Source: Narthecium ossifragum (Eukaryota; Streptophyta; Magnoliopsida; Dioscoreales; Nartheciaceae). Taken from it: a stretch of DNA of 64,000 nt. A model generated the notes under the pieces. That model was given only the letters and a program-made list of their open reading frames with translations, was not told the origin of the DNA and searched no databases. The DNA lies in assembly GCA_963920575.1 (NCBI GenBank), contig OY986974.1:5250049-5314048 (forward strand), in the 5' to 3' direction. This document shows, piece by piece, positions 19,757-32,600 of the stretch; position 1 is the first letter of the stretch; the number at the start of each line of letters is the position of its first letter. The translations under genes were made by a program, and so were the position numbers.

Positions 19757-22498
19757 CCCTTGGCACATTCTTGTCTGCATCTGAGCCAGCTCCTAGCTAT
19801 GGGTGGGATAGGATGACCAGGGTGCATGTGGATCATGACGAAGTGTCCACCATTCACAAAACCAATTGCGATGGTCTTCCGCATGAGGGCCGGCTGCGGG
19901 GGGCTCCAAAGTGGCAGGAAAGTCAAGCACTGACTCGCGAAAATGTGGATTAAGACAACTTCGTAGCGAGAGGCAATAATAGGTCCCATATCTGGCATGG
20001 TCATCCACCCATCAACAGGAGGATAGTTCTCATAATAAGCCAACCTGTTGGCAAGCTCTGAAACTCTCACCTCACCCTCGTGATACACCCGACAGTACTC
20101 AGTACTATGTGCCATCAATTCATTCCCCAGATCCCTCCGCACCTAGACGGGCCAGTGCATTTTTGCACGATAGGTTTGAGTCTGACTTAGAGGTCATAGG
20201 CAGTACATCCAGCTTCTTCCAATAATGATATACACTAGAGAGAGGTACAACCCTGTCTTCTCGCCTGTACTCCGCAATCTCATGGGCACATGGCAAACCA
20301 TGGGTACGCCTTACTTGGCAGCCGCAAGCATGCTCGTCTGGGCCTATATCCTCTGCTCGTTTGGCCTCTGCACAGATGATATCGAGTGCGGTTTTTGAGA
20401 CGAAACCCCTTAGCTCTCAGAATATGGCTGGCCTGAAATCATGCTGCACAATGTACTTGCTCTTCTCAAAAGAAGCAAGGATCTCCGTGTGTTGGAGCTC
20501 GAGCAGGGCATTGATCGTGGTCCAGGAGGTGTGAAAACTGCAGTTCGATGCCCCCAGATGCCTCTTCAACTTTGCATGTGCACTCTCAACCCGATTTGTA
20601 GTGACATTATCGAAGTGCATACATTTTTTTGTCCATGCGCTGACAAACAATTCCTTGTACTTGAGCAGCCATGACTCCTTGACATAATCAAGAGCACTTG
20701 GGTAGCCGCAGAAGGACTTCTCCATTGACTCCACATTTTGGATAAATTCTGTCTCAGTCTCAGAACTAACAAGCACCTCCCAGCTCAGCAGAAAAGATTT
20801 CCACTTCTCATTTGTCCCAAACATCTTTTTACAATTTGATGTTATATTCTTGTTGATATGCCACCTACATAGCATGTTCTTGGTGTTAGGAAACACGGAC
20901 TGCACAGCCTTCATCAAACTAAGTTCCCTATCAGTCAGGACAACCCGGGGCAGCATGCAACCCTCCAACAGTGATTTTAACTTCTCCATGGCCCATTGGT
21001 AGGTTTCCTCTCTCTCAGACTCAAGGTACGCAAAGGCGCCAGCAAATGTCATACCTGTATTCAAGAAAGTCAACTAACCGTCTAAATCAATCCTACTCGA
21101 TCACATAGTGACTAATAGAAAACTATAACAAATTCATATGTCAATTACCTGTGGGCGTCACTCCAACAATCTCGAGTAAGGGAAGCCGGTACTTGTTGGT
21201 TTTGTATGTGCAATCCATAATCAGCACCTCTGGAAAGGCACGCAATAGCTCAACCGAAGACGGGTGTGCCCAAAATATGCTTCGGACACAAGATGTGTCA
21301 TCACTGCTCGTATGCCACTCAGTATAACAAGCATCATTTAGGTGGCCCAAGAGTTGCTGCATCTCTGATCGACCGGCTTTCTCAATTACCCTATGCTTCT
21401 GTCTTGCATTATAAACATGTCTTATGGTTGACACATTGTGCTCATTCCTCTGCTTCAGGGTATTCAAGATCATCCTCGGCTTGATTAGACTCTTGGACAT
21501 GTCAACTAAAATCATTTGTTCCTCTTCTGATAATCTCCCAGCATATGCATGACCCTCAAGATGAGGTGCAGATGGGTGGTTATGCACGTCACATTCCACC
21601 CTGATCATCCAGTCATCATCGGATGGTAGCTTCAGTCCCCGGACTTTGAAGGGACAGCCACATTTCTTAGTGCCGCAGCTTTTCTTCTTCTTGGCCGGAG
21701 CCTTCTTATCAACAGCTTTCCTCCATTGGGACGAGTCCCTATATTCACCACTTCTCTCACATGCCAAAAGGAGCCTTGGTTTTCTACCAAACCCACCCGT
21801 CTCTGAGCTTTTGATCACTATGACCAGCCCATTCTGCCTACCCACTTCTTGAGTCCACTGGATCAGGGTTTCACGGCTGTGAAATATCTGCATGCATGAA
21901 TAAGAAAACGGTCAGTTGGAAAAAAAAATTACCATGTTAGTAGAAAACAGTTGTGCATACCATGTTAGTCGTGAACATCGACGTGTAATCCACGACAATC
22001 GCATGTCCAACACCACTGCCAGCAGTGGAAGCATAGTCCTGTCATATCACAATTATTATACTCATTTCGATATAAAAAAACCGATAACTTACGAATTGTT
22101 CGGCTTCCAACAACCGAACAATGATGCAAAAGTCGGCTATTCAAAACCGAATATAAGATAAATCTTCGGTATATACGAACCGAAAAATTATAGTCGGCTT
22201 TATGAAACCGAACTTCGCATACAATATCGGTTATAAAAAACCGTTACATATAAAGTTTCGGCTAGTATGGACCGATAAATATACAATTATCGGGGTTTTG
22301 AAGCCGCTAATTATTATAAAGTTCGGTTTGCAATAACCGACAAATATAACAACGACCGGCCTGGTTCGATCAGGACGCGCTACTTCAGGTTAACAAAAAA
22401 AAAATCCAAAACAAACCGAAAAAAGAGAACTACGATACCTTAAGATGGCCCGTCGTTTCGTCCGCGTGCTCTGGGGATGATAGGCTTTCCGAAGCCAT
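19753..22498 (-). pseudogene. MURA-type transposase of MULE B
   Basis: Coding exons on the minus strand are 22498-22439, 22038-21961, 21887-21149 and 21054-20417, all joined in frame with GT-AG sites. Exon 3 has a FAR1/WRKY-GCM-like N-terminal zinc region (TKKCGCPFKVRG, VHNHPSAPHLEGHAYAG). The MULE core follows: MDCTYKTNKYRLPLLEIVG, then VVLTDRELSLMKAV and MLCRWHINKN. A TGA at 20417-20419 interrupts the frame. The same frame then continues ELRGFVSKTALD and the SWIM zinc finger CGC...LPCAH (20281-20340). A further segment at 19753-20142 (GWMTMPDMG, IAIGFVNGGHFVMIHM) resembles the protease-like tail of some plant MULE transposases. Its 3' end meets the PMD gene. Confidence 0.88.
22067..22340. 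repeat. Right array of TCGG-N10-CCGA palindromes in MULE B
   Basis: Nine sites start at 22067, 22100, 22133, 22166, 22194, 22227, 22258, 22290 and 22323, with spacing 33, 33, 33, 28, 33, 31, 32 and 33. The 10-bp gap is kept in all nine; three have one altered outer base. The array lies in the first intron of the transposase, between exon 1 (22439-22498) and exon 2 (21961-22038). Confidence 0.88.
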
Positions 22499-23614
22499 CT
22501 TCAGCCCTCGTTAGAGCGAGTGAGAATGATGTCGATTTGGGCACGATGTGTGGAGGTCTGTAGGAGGCAATGTAGGTGGAGATGGGTCCGCGTGACCGTG
22601 AGGAGCTGCTGCAGGTGCTTCGGGAAGTAAGATTGGTGATAGAGGACGGTTTTTTGAGGTTGGAGGTAGGGGACGGGTTGAGTTGAGGAGCTCGCTGGTT
22701 GTAGGTGACGATGTAGATGACGATGCTTCATAGGTCGTGATGCACACAGTAAATCCAGGGGTTTACACTAATTAGCTTTGGATAATTAATAAAGGGAGTT
22801 AATTGAGGGCATTTTAGTAAACTCATGATAGGGATATACTGGGTAATAATATTAGGTGGTGCACACATAAAATATTGTATTGCATTTAAAACTACTCTTC
22901 TTTAATAACACCAAAAATAACTCCTCCCCTGGCGATCAAGGTCCGCCGCCGGTGAGGGACGGATGGTGTCGTGGGCAACTTTACAGAGATCGCCGCCACC
23001 CTCCTAGCCGCCCATCCACCATCTCCCGGAGACCCACCACCTCTCCCCCTACTTTCTCTCTCCTCTTTCCGTCTCCTCGTCCCCGCGCGCGGCCTTCTCC
23101 TTCCTCGTCTCCTCGTCTCCTCCCCTCCTCCCTTCACCTTCCCGTCGACCAGCCACCCCACGTCACCGGCATCCATCGATTCTGGCGACGAGTCCATTAC
23201 TTCAGGAAACCGCACCAACCGCACCACTACCATTTCTCTCGAGCACCCAAGACCCCAACTCCATCAACCCCGCCTCCCTCCCACGATCACCAACCTCCCA
23301 GCAAGCCGCAGCCCCATCGCCCTCATCTCCGATCACCGGAAACAACGCCCTCACCTCCTAATATCTCCTCTCGGCGTATTCCCTGCGTCCCTCCCGTCTC
23401 CGACGTGATCCGCGCCGGTGAACCCATCATCGGCACCGTGAAAGGGTGAGGGGAGCAGTTTTTTTAGGTGTTATTAAAAAGGTGAGTCCAACTGATTAAA
23501 TCGTGGCTGTCCATTGGAATGGACGACCGACATCCACTGCTGCGGAGCCTGCAGTAACATAAGCTACTGCAGGCCTCCCGAATCCTTCTCCACGGTCCCC
23601 TCATTACTCTCCTA

Positions 23615-26600
23615 ATGGCGGCGGCCGCCACCCTCCTCCGCCGCTACCTCCGCCGCCGTCTCCCATCTCAACTCCGCTCCCCCTTCATCTCGTCCATAAA
23701 GTCTAGTCCTCTCCCTAATTCCCAATTCTCCCTTATTGGCTCTGGGCATGGATCACCGTGGAACTCTCGCCTCCCCTCGAACTCTAATCTCCATCCCTTC
23801 TCCAGCGCCGTCTCGTGCCGGAACATCTCCTGGATCTCATGGCGTGGAGGCGGTGGTGGTGATGGCGCCACTGACGGCTCTGAAGCTGTAGAGGAGGTGA
23901 GCTCGGTGGTCTCGGGTTATGAGTTAGAATCAAAGGTCTCCGGTTTAGAGGAGTTAGTTGAGACGAAAGCGGTGGAGAGTGCCGCTGGGGTGAGCTTGTG
24001 GGATCATCCGGTTAATGCTGTCATTTCGATGCTCGACGGGTTCCATGAATTCAGCGGCCTACCATGGTGATTGTTGTAAAAAAAAAACTCGGTTCTTTTC
24101 GGCTATTTTGGATTCTTCTCTTCGCTCTGTGAGGAGGGAATTGTTCTCTGATTGTTCAAATTCATATTATAGGTGGGCAGTTATCTCAGCATCTACAGTT
24201 GCCCTTCGACTATCGTTGCTCCCAGTCCTGCTGTTGCAACTTAAGAAGACGGGCCAAATTGCCGCTTTATACCCCAAATGTAAGCAAATTAGTTCCCCAG
24301 TTTGCCATCTTTGTCATGCTACCTATCGTCCTTTTGCTTGATGGGAGAAGTGTCTTGTTCCACTTGCCCTTTAGCCTTAGTTTGTCATAGGTTCTACATT
24401 TCGAACATTCTTTCTGAGGCATAAAATGCTAGTGTTTGCTGTATTGTGGCAAGATAAACTTGAACTGCGATCTGATAGACATGTCATGTTATTAAGTGCC
24501 TCCTCCATGGCCACCACCTTCATCAGGAAGGAGCATTGGAGAACAATTTTCGCTTTTCCGAAAGGCAAGGCGAGAGCTTGGTTGTCCCTCATTCTTGTGG
24601 AGTTTTGCATTTTTCACTGTCCAGGTAAATTTGAGTCTTTGTTGAACCTTTTGGATACACCACCTTTTTTTCTTGTTGTATGTTTATCTGGACAAAGCCT
24701 ACCTTATACATTTGGGAAAGACTTGATTTAAAAATAAAATACAGAAGACAATGTACTTGTTGGCAATCTTTAAGTTTACTAGAATTCCGCCTATGGTAGT
24801 TATAATTTATGGCTAAAATTTTGATGCTTAAGGTTGATGCGATGAGAAAAGCGGACATGTCGATATGGTGTTCTGATGCTTCAATAGTATAGGAAATCTT
24901 GGAGGGCGCTGTGGATATTCTAGGCTCCAAGCATTCTGCCTTTTATACTGTTAGACTGTCTGGATTGTATTAGTACCGCTAAGATTTTAAAGAATTCTGA
25001 TTTCTGTTATCCACTATAGATGTTGAACTATTTGATAAAAGTACTAATACTAGTTTACAATTTTGTATTTATTATTAAATCTTGACCAACTTAGTGCTTC
25101 CTGCTGATATTATGCGCATCTTTTCCATGTTTTATCTACAGTTTCCATGCTTTTTGTTGTGGATGACTAGCATTCGGAGGATGTGTCTGGACCATCACAC
25201 TGGATTTGATTGTGTAAGAATGAAACTGCACTTATTTTATGGTTCATAGGAAGCTTTGATATCATTTTATTGACAAATCCCTTTGCTATATTGACCATGC
25301 AATGCTCTTTTCCTATTAGGGCTGCCTGATGAAAATGAATTTCTTTCTAGGGTTTCTTTTCTATTGTTGAGATGCTTGATATTCATGATGTTAATGTACA
25401 CAGTGTCTTAATTCACGTGTTAGTTTTTTATTTCTTGCCTTAAAAAGGCATGAAGCAAAGTCTGGTCATAAAGTCACTTGGTTATAAGAGTAATATTTTG
25501 GCGAAATTACTGGTAAGGAACTTCATGACAGTGCCTATCATTATGGTTGTTTGCTGCTGTTGTTTTGTCTTGGTTCTAATTAGTAGTTAAGTCAATGACC
25601 CTGGCTAAGGGACCAACCTACATTGTCTCAATCTAAGTCAAGCACATGTTGTAGGATGATAGGTGGGCTTTGAAGCCCCTTAATTAATCCAAACTTACAA
25701 GGCCTAAAGAGGGGAACCTGAGTTTTCAATTGGAGATCGTATGCAAGTGGCACAGTAGGCTGTCCTTAGACCTGCTTTAGGAGTTTATTAGACATAATCT
25801 TGGTGCTTGCACATCTGGGAAGCTAGATGTGATAAAGTTGGATGTTTGGAAATTCCAATGGACTTGTTATTTTTCCTTCTGATGATGCTTGTGTGGAGCA
25901 GCACTGAAAAAAATTGAAACAACCATCCATGAAAGAGGTATAGAGTTCAAGGTGTCGGAGCAGATTATGTTCTCATGTTGACCTTTGTCATAATGCAATC
26001 TGTCTATTCATTTTGACCTAGTAAAGTTGAAACGCCCTGCTCTTGTTTATGTTAGTGATGTTCTTGATTCCAATATCTGACGCATGTAGTGTGTTTTATT
26101 GATAGATTGGTTCAAATCTATAATAGAGCATAGAATATTGGAATTCTCTGCGTGACTTAATTCATCCCTTTTTTCTAGTCTCTTTCTCTCTGATTTGTGT
26201 CGTAGATGGAGTTTCTAATGTAGTATCTTTCAGGGTGGCATACTTTGGTTTCAAAATTTAACCGATTACCCACACGGTGTTTTAGGTGCGGTTCTCCCTA
26301 TCTCAATTGCTGCTCTGCATTACATCAATGTGCAGGTATTACTTTGCCTTATTTAGTTTGCGTTACATCAGTATTCAGTGGCTTGTCTATAAAATCGATA
26401 GCAATTGTTCTCATACTTGGTTGGATGTGATAGTAATCTGTGAATGGTTTTTTCTTTTGGTTTTTGGTTTATTATTGTGTTAAACTTTATTCTGCTAGGC
26501 TTTTAAAAATTAGTTGTTGATGACAATCTTTTCTTTGTGTCTTCAGGTCTCTTTCCGAACTCTTAAAATTAAGGACATGAATGGAATTTTGGGCTTATTG

Positions 26601-29600
26601 GCAAAAGTGAGTCATGAGAAAGTTACATTAAGATTATTCTACAAATTTGTGTAACATTCCTCCTTTTGTCAGAGAGATAGAGGGTGAGAAAAAAGTTCCC
26701 CATGGATGATAGCTGCTAGTTCTAATAATGAAATAAGTCGGGGCTCGATTAAAAGTTTTTACTCTTAGTTTGTGCTAATATGATTTTTTATGGTCATTTG
26801 ATGATACATCATACTGAAACTATTTGTACTGTAACTAATGTGGCAGTATTACAAGTTATATCTGGATGTTCTGGCTCTCCCTTTGGTTCTGATTGGACAT
26901 GTTGTACCTCAGGTGAGTTATTTTTGGATATAATTCATGCTAAGGTAAGATGTTTTAGCATTTTGCGCTTTTACATCAACTTTAGCAAGAGCTGATCATG
27001 ATATGCACTATTCTGGTTCATAAATGATTGGAATATTGCTTCCCTTTTTCTGATATACTCTACAATGGCAGTATGACAATTAAGACTGACAAGTGTTAGT
27101 CCATTGGTTATCCTCACCTTTTGTAACAAGCGGTTTGCTCGTAAGCCTTCCAGACTCGCGTGTCGGGTTGTTGCGGGCGGAACGCCGGCGTGAGGGTTTC
27201 CTGGGACTCAGGGTCCTCCTTCGCTATGGTGGTGGAGGGGGAGTCCCGGGTGCGAGCCCTAGTCCTCCGGATGAGGAGCTGAGGTGATTGGCTCGAGTCA
27301 ATGTGGCGGAAGTGGAGTTGACTTGGAGGACAGCGTGGCACGGGCGCGGCGGCGCGTGGGGGGGGGGGGGGGGGTGGTCGTGGCATGTGATGGCTCGGCG
27401 CGAGCGGGCGCGGCGTCAGGCGTGTCACGATGTGGGAGTGCGGGTGCCGAGTTTGGCATGACACGGGAGCGCAGTGGCAGCGGCGTGGGGCGGTGTGGTG
27501 CGACAACAGCAGCGGGTGACGTGGGTGGTGGCGTCGAGGGAGGATGCCGAAGGAGGGCGCCGAGAGTGTGGGCTTTGGAGGGGAGGTTGGCATGGCGAGG
27601 TAGCCGCCACGGCGAAGAAGAGGCCGGCACAAGGGAGGTTGTGGCGATGGGAGGAGGTCAGCGCAGGGGTCGATGGTGGCGGTAAGGAGCCGGCGCGGGG
27701 GAACGACGGTGGCGGCAAGGACGGCTGGCGTGGGTGAGGAAGAGAGGAGAGAGAAGAGTGGAGAAGGAGGAGATGGCGGGGGAGCAGCCGGTTTATATGG
27801 AGGTGGAGGTGGAGGTGGAGTCCCGGTCACAGAAGGAGAGGGAGGTCGGCACAATTGGAGTGGAGGTGGGAGAAGGATGAGAGGAAAGAGGGAGAGGCGG
27901 TGGAGGAGGGGGTTAGAGTAGGAGGGGGTTAGAGTAGGAGTAGGGGAGGAGAGGAGAGTCCGGATGAGGATGGAACACGGGAACTGGAAAGAGAAAGGAG
28001 AAGGTAGGAAGGGAGAGAGGGACAGTGGCCAGGGAGGCGGCATCGGAGGGTGGCGGCGAGCCAGGTGGGGCAGTTTAGGGGGGCGATTGGGTCGCGGGCG
28101 AGCGGCGCCTCTCTGCGAGGGAGGTGGCGCGAGGGATAGGCGGTGCTGGGGCCGAGGAAGAAGAGGAGGCCGGGGTTAGGGTGGGAAGGAAGGAAAGAGA
28201 GAGAAAGAGAGGCTGTGGGAGCGGCTTGGTCGCGTGGGCGCGGCGTGCGCGGGTCGGGGTCGACGGGGGAGAGGGAAAGAGGAGCTGGAGGAGAGAGAAC
28301 GAAGAGAGTGGGAAAGAGGAGGGGGAGTGGCTTGGCCGCGAGTGTTGTTGTGGGCGCAAGGCCGGCTTGATGCCGGGAGGGTCAGAGAGAGAGAGAGGGG
28401 GGGGGGGGAGAGCATGAGGGCTAGATTAAGATGAAGGGTGAAGAAGCAGTACCCGGAGAGGAGGGATCGCCGGCGATCGTTGTGGTCGGAGCCTGGGTCA
28501 AGAGCTCCGGGAAGCTGTTGACTTGGGAGTGACTTCTCTAAAACGATCCCTTCGTCAAGGGAACCGAGTTTGGTAGCAGAAGCCTTTGGGGGTTTTAATT
28601 ATTTCTTGATTGATTTAATTACATGGTATGGAGGCCTTTATATAAGCATCATACAAGAGACCTAATCAGAGTGGAACTCTGGCTTACTGACTTCCTATTC
28701 AAGAAAGGGTCTGTTCTAGAAGGGAAAAAGAAAGAGTCCTACTACAACTCGGTAAGGGCCTATTCTAGAAGGGAAAAAGAAAGAGTTCTACTACAACTCA
28801 GATGACTAAACTAGGAAACCAAATTAAGAAAGCAAGTAGGATACTAACTAAGATAGATTGGTGATCTAAGGGAGGCAGGTGGGGCTGGCCAAGGAGGTGG
28901 CCGGTTCCAAGGGGAAGCTGGTCCTTGTGGGGCCGGCTTGGGCCTTGGTTGGGCCCATGTTGGGTCTAGCCTAGTGAGTCACATCTGGTTTTTGAAGGTT
29001 GGAATTTTGATGTGTATCACCTTTGTTTCTTACTTTGTTCATACCTTAGCTTTATGACCTTACTTATATGGGTCACAACATTGCCCTCTTGATTTCCAAG
29101 TCTATTCAGCCAGTAGGGTATTAATTACTTAGAACACCGTAATTGGACAGAAACTGTCCTTACTAGATCACGTTGATAAACATTATATCGCTATCATTTT
29201 TATTGTTCGTTAGTTCTCGCCTATATGTAAGCTAATGTTTGAACTCAAACTCCCTCTTTAACCTGCACAAATTTAGCAATCCTAGTCTTCAGGCAACATT
29301 TTCATTCCACTTCTCCATTTTAGTTTCTGCAGTTGTTGAACTTTTAAAAAAAATTTCTTAGCAATTGAAGTCAAGGTGTGGAATGGGCTTCTAGCAAAAG
29401 GACAATGAAAGACTGAAATTTGAGGAGATTTAAGTATCTTTTGAGTTCCTCGATATCTGTTCAGTTTGTAACATAAAAGAAATCCTCAAAAATTTAGCAA
29501 TTTGTATTGACAAATTAGGGTACTGGTCACAATGGAGCACAACTTAATGTGAGGTTTTGATATGACCTCAGAGGATGTTCATTTCAAAGGGAGATATACA

Positions 29601-32600
29601 TGTTGGCAATTTGCCTTTTGAGTTCCTTGATATCTGTGCAGTTTGTAACATAAAAGGAATCCTCTACGAAATTTAGCAATTTGTATTGAGAAACTAGGGT
29701 ACTGGTCACAGTGGAGCACGGTATAATGTCAATGGTTTTAAATTGACCTCTGATGATGTCCATTTCACAGGAGATATACATGTTGGCAATATGGCTGCAT
29801 ACTCTTACTGTTCAGCTATATATATTTATAGTTGCTTCTCTGTCTTCTGATTTCTTACTGTTTATAGAGGACAATATCCATCTGCAGCACTTCTGTCTCC
29901 AAAATGAGGAGTTTATTTTATCTCTTTTTATTCTACAGGGTAGTCTAGTCTACTGGGCAACCAATGGCTCGTTAACTTTAATTCAGGTTCGATTTTACTC
30001 TTACACACAACAGGACTATGTTTCATTGCGTCCCTTGCCTCTTCTTTGTTTGTGTTTGTGGTTGCATGATGTTTTACCCATATGCATAGACACTCCACCT
30101 CTTTATGTTGATTCTCTTAAGTGTATGGTAATTAAGAAACTGAATTCTCAAAGAAGATGTCATGCATAGGGATGGCAATGGGGCGGGGTGGGGCGGGATC
30201 CCCCTTCCCCCAACCCCGACCCCGCAACCTAACCTAGCACCCCGACCCCACCTCAAAATTTTTTGACACATTGAATACATTATATTTAATAACACACTAA
30301 AGAGTTATCATCTTAAAAAGCAATCCAAATAAAACTTGTCTCTACGAAATGATCCAAACATGAATTGTATCAATAACAACTCAAAAATATTGTCCTAAAT
30401 AATAATTCAAACTTAAATTGTCTCAAATAATACAATCGAGGCGGGGCGGGACGAGGGCGTCCTTCCCCGACCCCGCCCCGACCCCGATCGGGGTTTTACA
30501 CATGTCCCCCAAACCCGATTCTGAACCCGTTTAGAGTCCCCCGAACCCGCCCCATTAGGGACGGGGTGGGGGCGGGACCCCGTCGGGGCGGGGCAAATTG
30601 CCATCCCTAGTCATGCAGTTGATAGTAATGACTGTTAGGAAATGTCATACAGATGATACTGATGACTATTATCTTCTAGTCTCCAATTTTGATGGTCTAC
30701 ATGAATTAGGTTGTGGACTGTCCATTTGTTTTATGTATCTCAATACGGATTAGTTTATGTCATGTCTTTCAGTTATGGGTAACTGTCGAAAGGAGCAATG
30801 GCTGGGTCTGGAATTTTTTGTGGCTGATGTCGTATGATGGGATCATGAACATCTATGCATGAGGCTCCTGCGATTTCTATTCCCAGTTTATAACATGTCT
30901 TTTGCTCTTTTCATCCTTGCAGATTTAGTAATCAAAGACTAGTTTCTTTCTATTAATATATAACTGGAATCTAACCTCATCCATTTTAAACCTTTAGATT
31001 CCTAAGGGCCTGTTGCAATTCCTATTCTTGATTTCTGAAGAGTAGGCTCTCATTAGAAATCTCCTAAAAGAATCGCTTAGCCTGTTTAACCATTTAATCT
31101 CTGTCATGCAATAGCATTCCTCCTAGAATCATTAGACAGCAAAGAGGCAGTCATATTCTGGCCCACCAAAAGGAGCATGTGTTATTGTTTAGTCCTGCCA
31201 TCCATAGGATAAAGATTTCATTTTGGCAAGAAGGCAAACCACCACCTCCATACTTTGATCGACGGGTGGCTCATTCTTGAAAGATCTTGCACCATGTTAT
31301 GTGATGGCCGTTTGGTCTCTTTTTAATGCCCTGCACTTGGTGGAACTAAAGCTTGTCTCTCTGCTGGTACTGAATTCTGCAGCAATTGACTTTGGGAAAT
31401 TCTTATGTTCGTAAAAAGTTGGGATTGCCTGAAGACATGAGAAAGAAAATTTCTTCGGAAAGTTCTAGTGGCTTCATTGAGCGTATGATCCCTGCAGATA
31501 GTCTCTCTCCAGAAAAATTGCTTGAGGTAAGTAATAATAATATAAAATGATCGATGAGGTGTTAATTGCTAGTGTCACTGTTTTTTTTTTATACTAGTTA
31601 AGCCTTTACCCTGGCGTAGGGGGGCAAATGCCCTACATTTCCAACAAATTTGGTGGCTTGGGGTTTAGAACCCATGACCAACCCATGATCACCATTGGAT
31701 ACTACCACTTGAGCTACTCACCGTTATTCATTTTGTGCATATGAAACAGTTCGCCCTCGAGGAATTAGCACAGGGACATGAAGACACCGCGCTCCCACTG
31801 CTTCGGTAGCAGAATATCAAACTTATGTTTTCCAAGAAATCACTTCATGTCTATGATAGTTGATATCTGTCTTTTCCTCGTAGCAAGCCTAATATAGCCT
31901 TTTTATGGCAGAATAGCAATTGAGAAAGATCCAGAATTTGCAAGAGCTCTGGTTGCGCTTGGGCAGATATTTTGTAATCGCAAGTCATTCTCGGAAGCAA
32001 TTGAGCACTTTGAATGTGCAATATCTAAGGTCTGACTGATTTCACTTGTATGACATGTTTTTTATCCTTTGAGTTTTGATGTAATATGTTTTAGAACATC
32101 TAGTCCTTGTTGATAGTGTTAATCTGCCGAAGCTTGTCTTGCTTACCTTTAATGCATTCTTGCTCGCCGCCAGGCTCAGGAAAATGACTCTGGTCTTCTG
32201 GCTCTTGCATACTATGGGGCAGGTTTCTCGCATATATTGCAGGTGAAGCTTGAAATATGAATTGCAAGTATAATTGTGAGACTTTCCAACGGGATAGAAA
32301 GTATCATTTACATGGTTTATCTATCAGGGAAACAGAGCAAATGGGATTGAACACTTGAAGAAGATAGCTCATTTAGAAGTGCCTGATAACCCTATGGAAA
32401 AAGCTTGCTACTTTCAGGGGTTGGTGTTTTTAGGAAGGTACCCCTTTGATAGTCCATCCGGTCTGACGTTCTCAGTTTGACCCACTTTCCTAGATGGTAC
32501 TGAATTTTCCAATCTCTTTTGTAGCACATTGTTTGAAATTGGCGAGAAATCCGAAGCTGCAAAATACCTCAGGATAGCAGCAGCTTATGATCCAGCTATT

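Larger units (their letters stand above)
17384..22897. mobile_element. MULE B, two-gene Mutator-like element
   Basis: A 5514-bp element ending in inverted repeats of about 42 bp: the left GGGTGGTTTTAAATGCAATA pairs with the right end TATTGTATTGCATTTAAAAC, with about 5 mismatches. The 9-bp target duplication TTCTTTAAT (17375-17383 and 22898-22906) is exact and overlaps the MULE A duplication by 8 bases. It carries a MURA-type transposase on the minus strand and a PMD gene on the plus strand, tail to tail. Between the genes and each end lies an array of TCGG-N10-CCGA palindromes. The transposase has an in-frame TGA, so this copy is probably not autonomous. Confidence 0.9.
15605..23545. mobile_element. 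Older inverted-repeat element (C), split by MULEs A and B
   Basis: If MULE A, MULE B and one target copy are set aside, the left arm (15605-15670 joined to 22907-22935) pairs with an inverted right arm at about 23436-23545. Both contain a block reading CCACGATTTAATCAG followed by TTTAATAACACC and, about 15 bases on, CTCCCCT or its near match. I estimate a roughly 95-bp arm with about three quarters identity. The original element would be some 700 bp, with a GC-rich centre (22936-23435) whose open frames I do not recognise. Outer ends and target duplication are unclear. The right arm ends about 70 bp before the OXA2-like start codon. Confidence 0.5.

Noticed and set aside
17760..22340. CGG-N10-CCG as a fungal zinc-cluster regulator site
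   Set aside because: The geometry resembles sites of fungal Zn2Cys6 dimers, but every gene here is plant-type and no such protein is encoded; only the idea of dimer binding is kept.
22880..23449. 189-residue frame in the centre of element C
   Set aside because: Pro/Ser/His-rich by composition, overlaps other frames on both strands, and no family was recognised.
27114..28043. 309-residue Pro/Ser-rich minus-strand frame
   Set aside because: Lies in an intron insertion of extreme base composition; all six frames are long there and none resembles a known domain.
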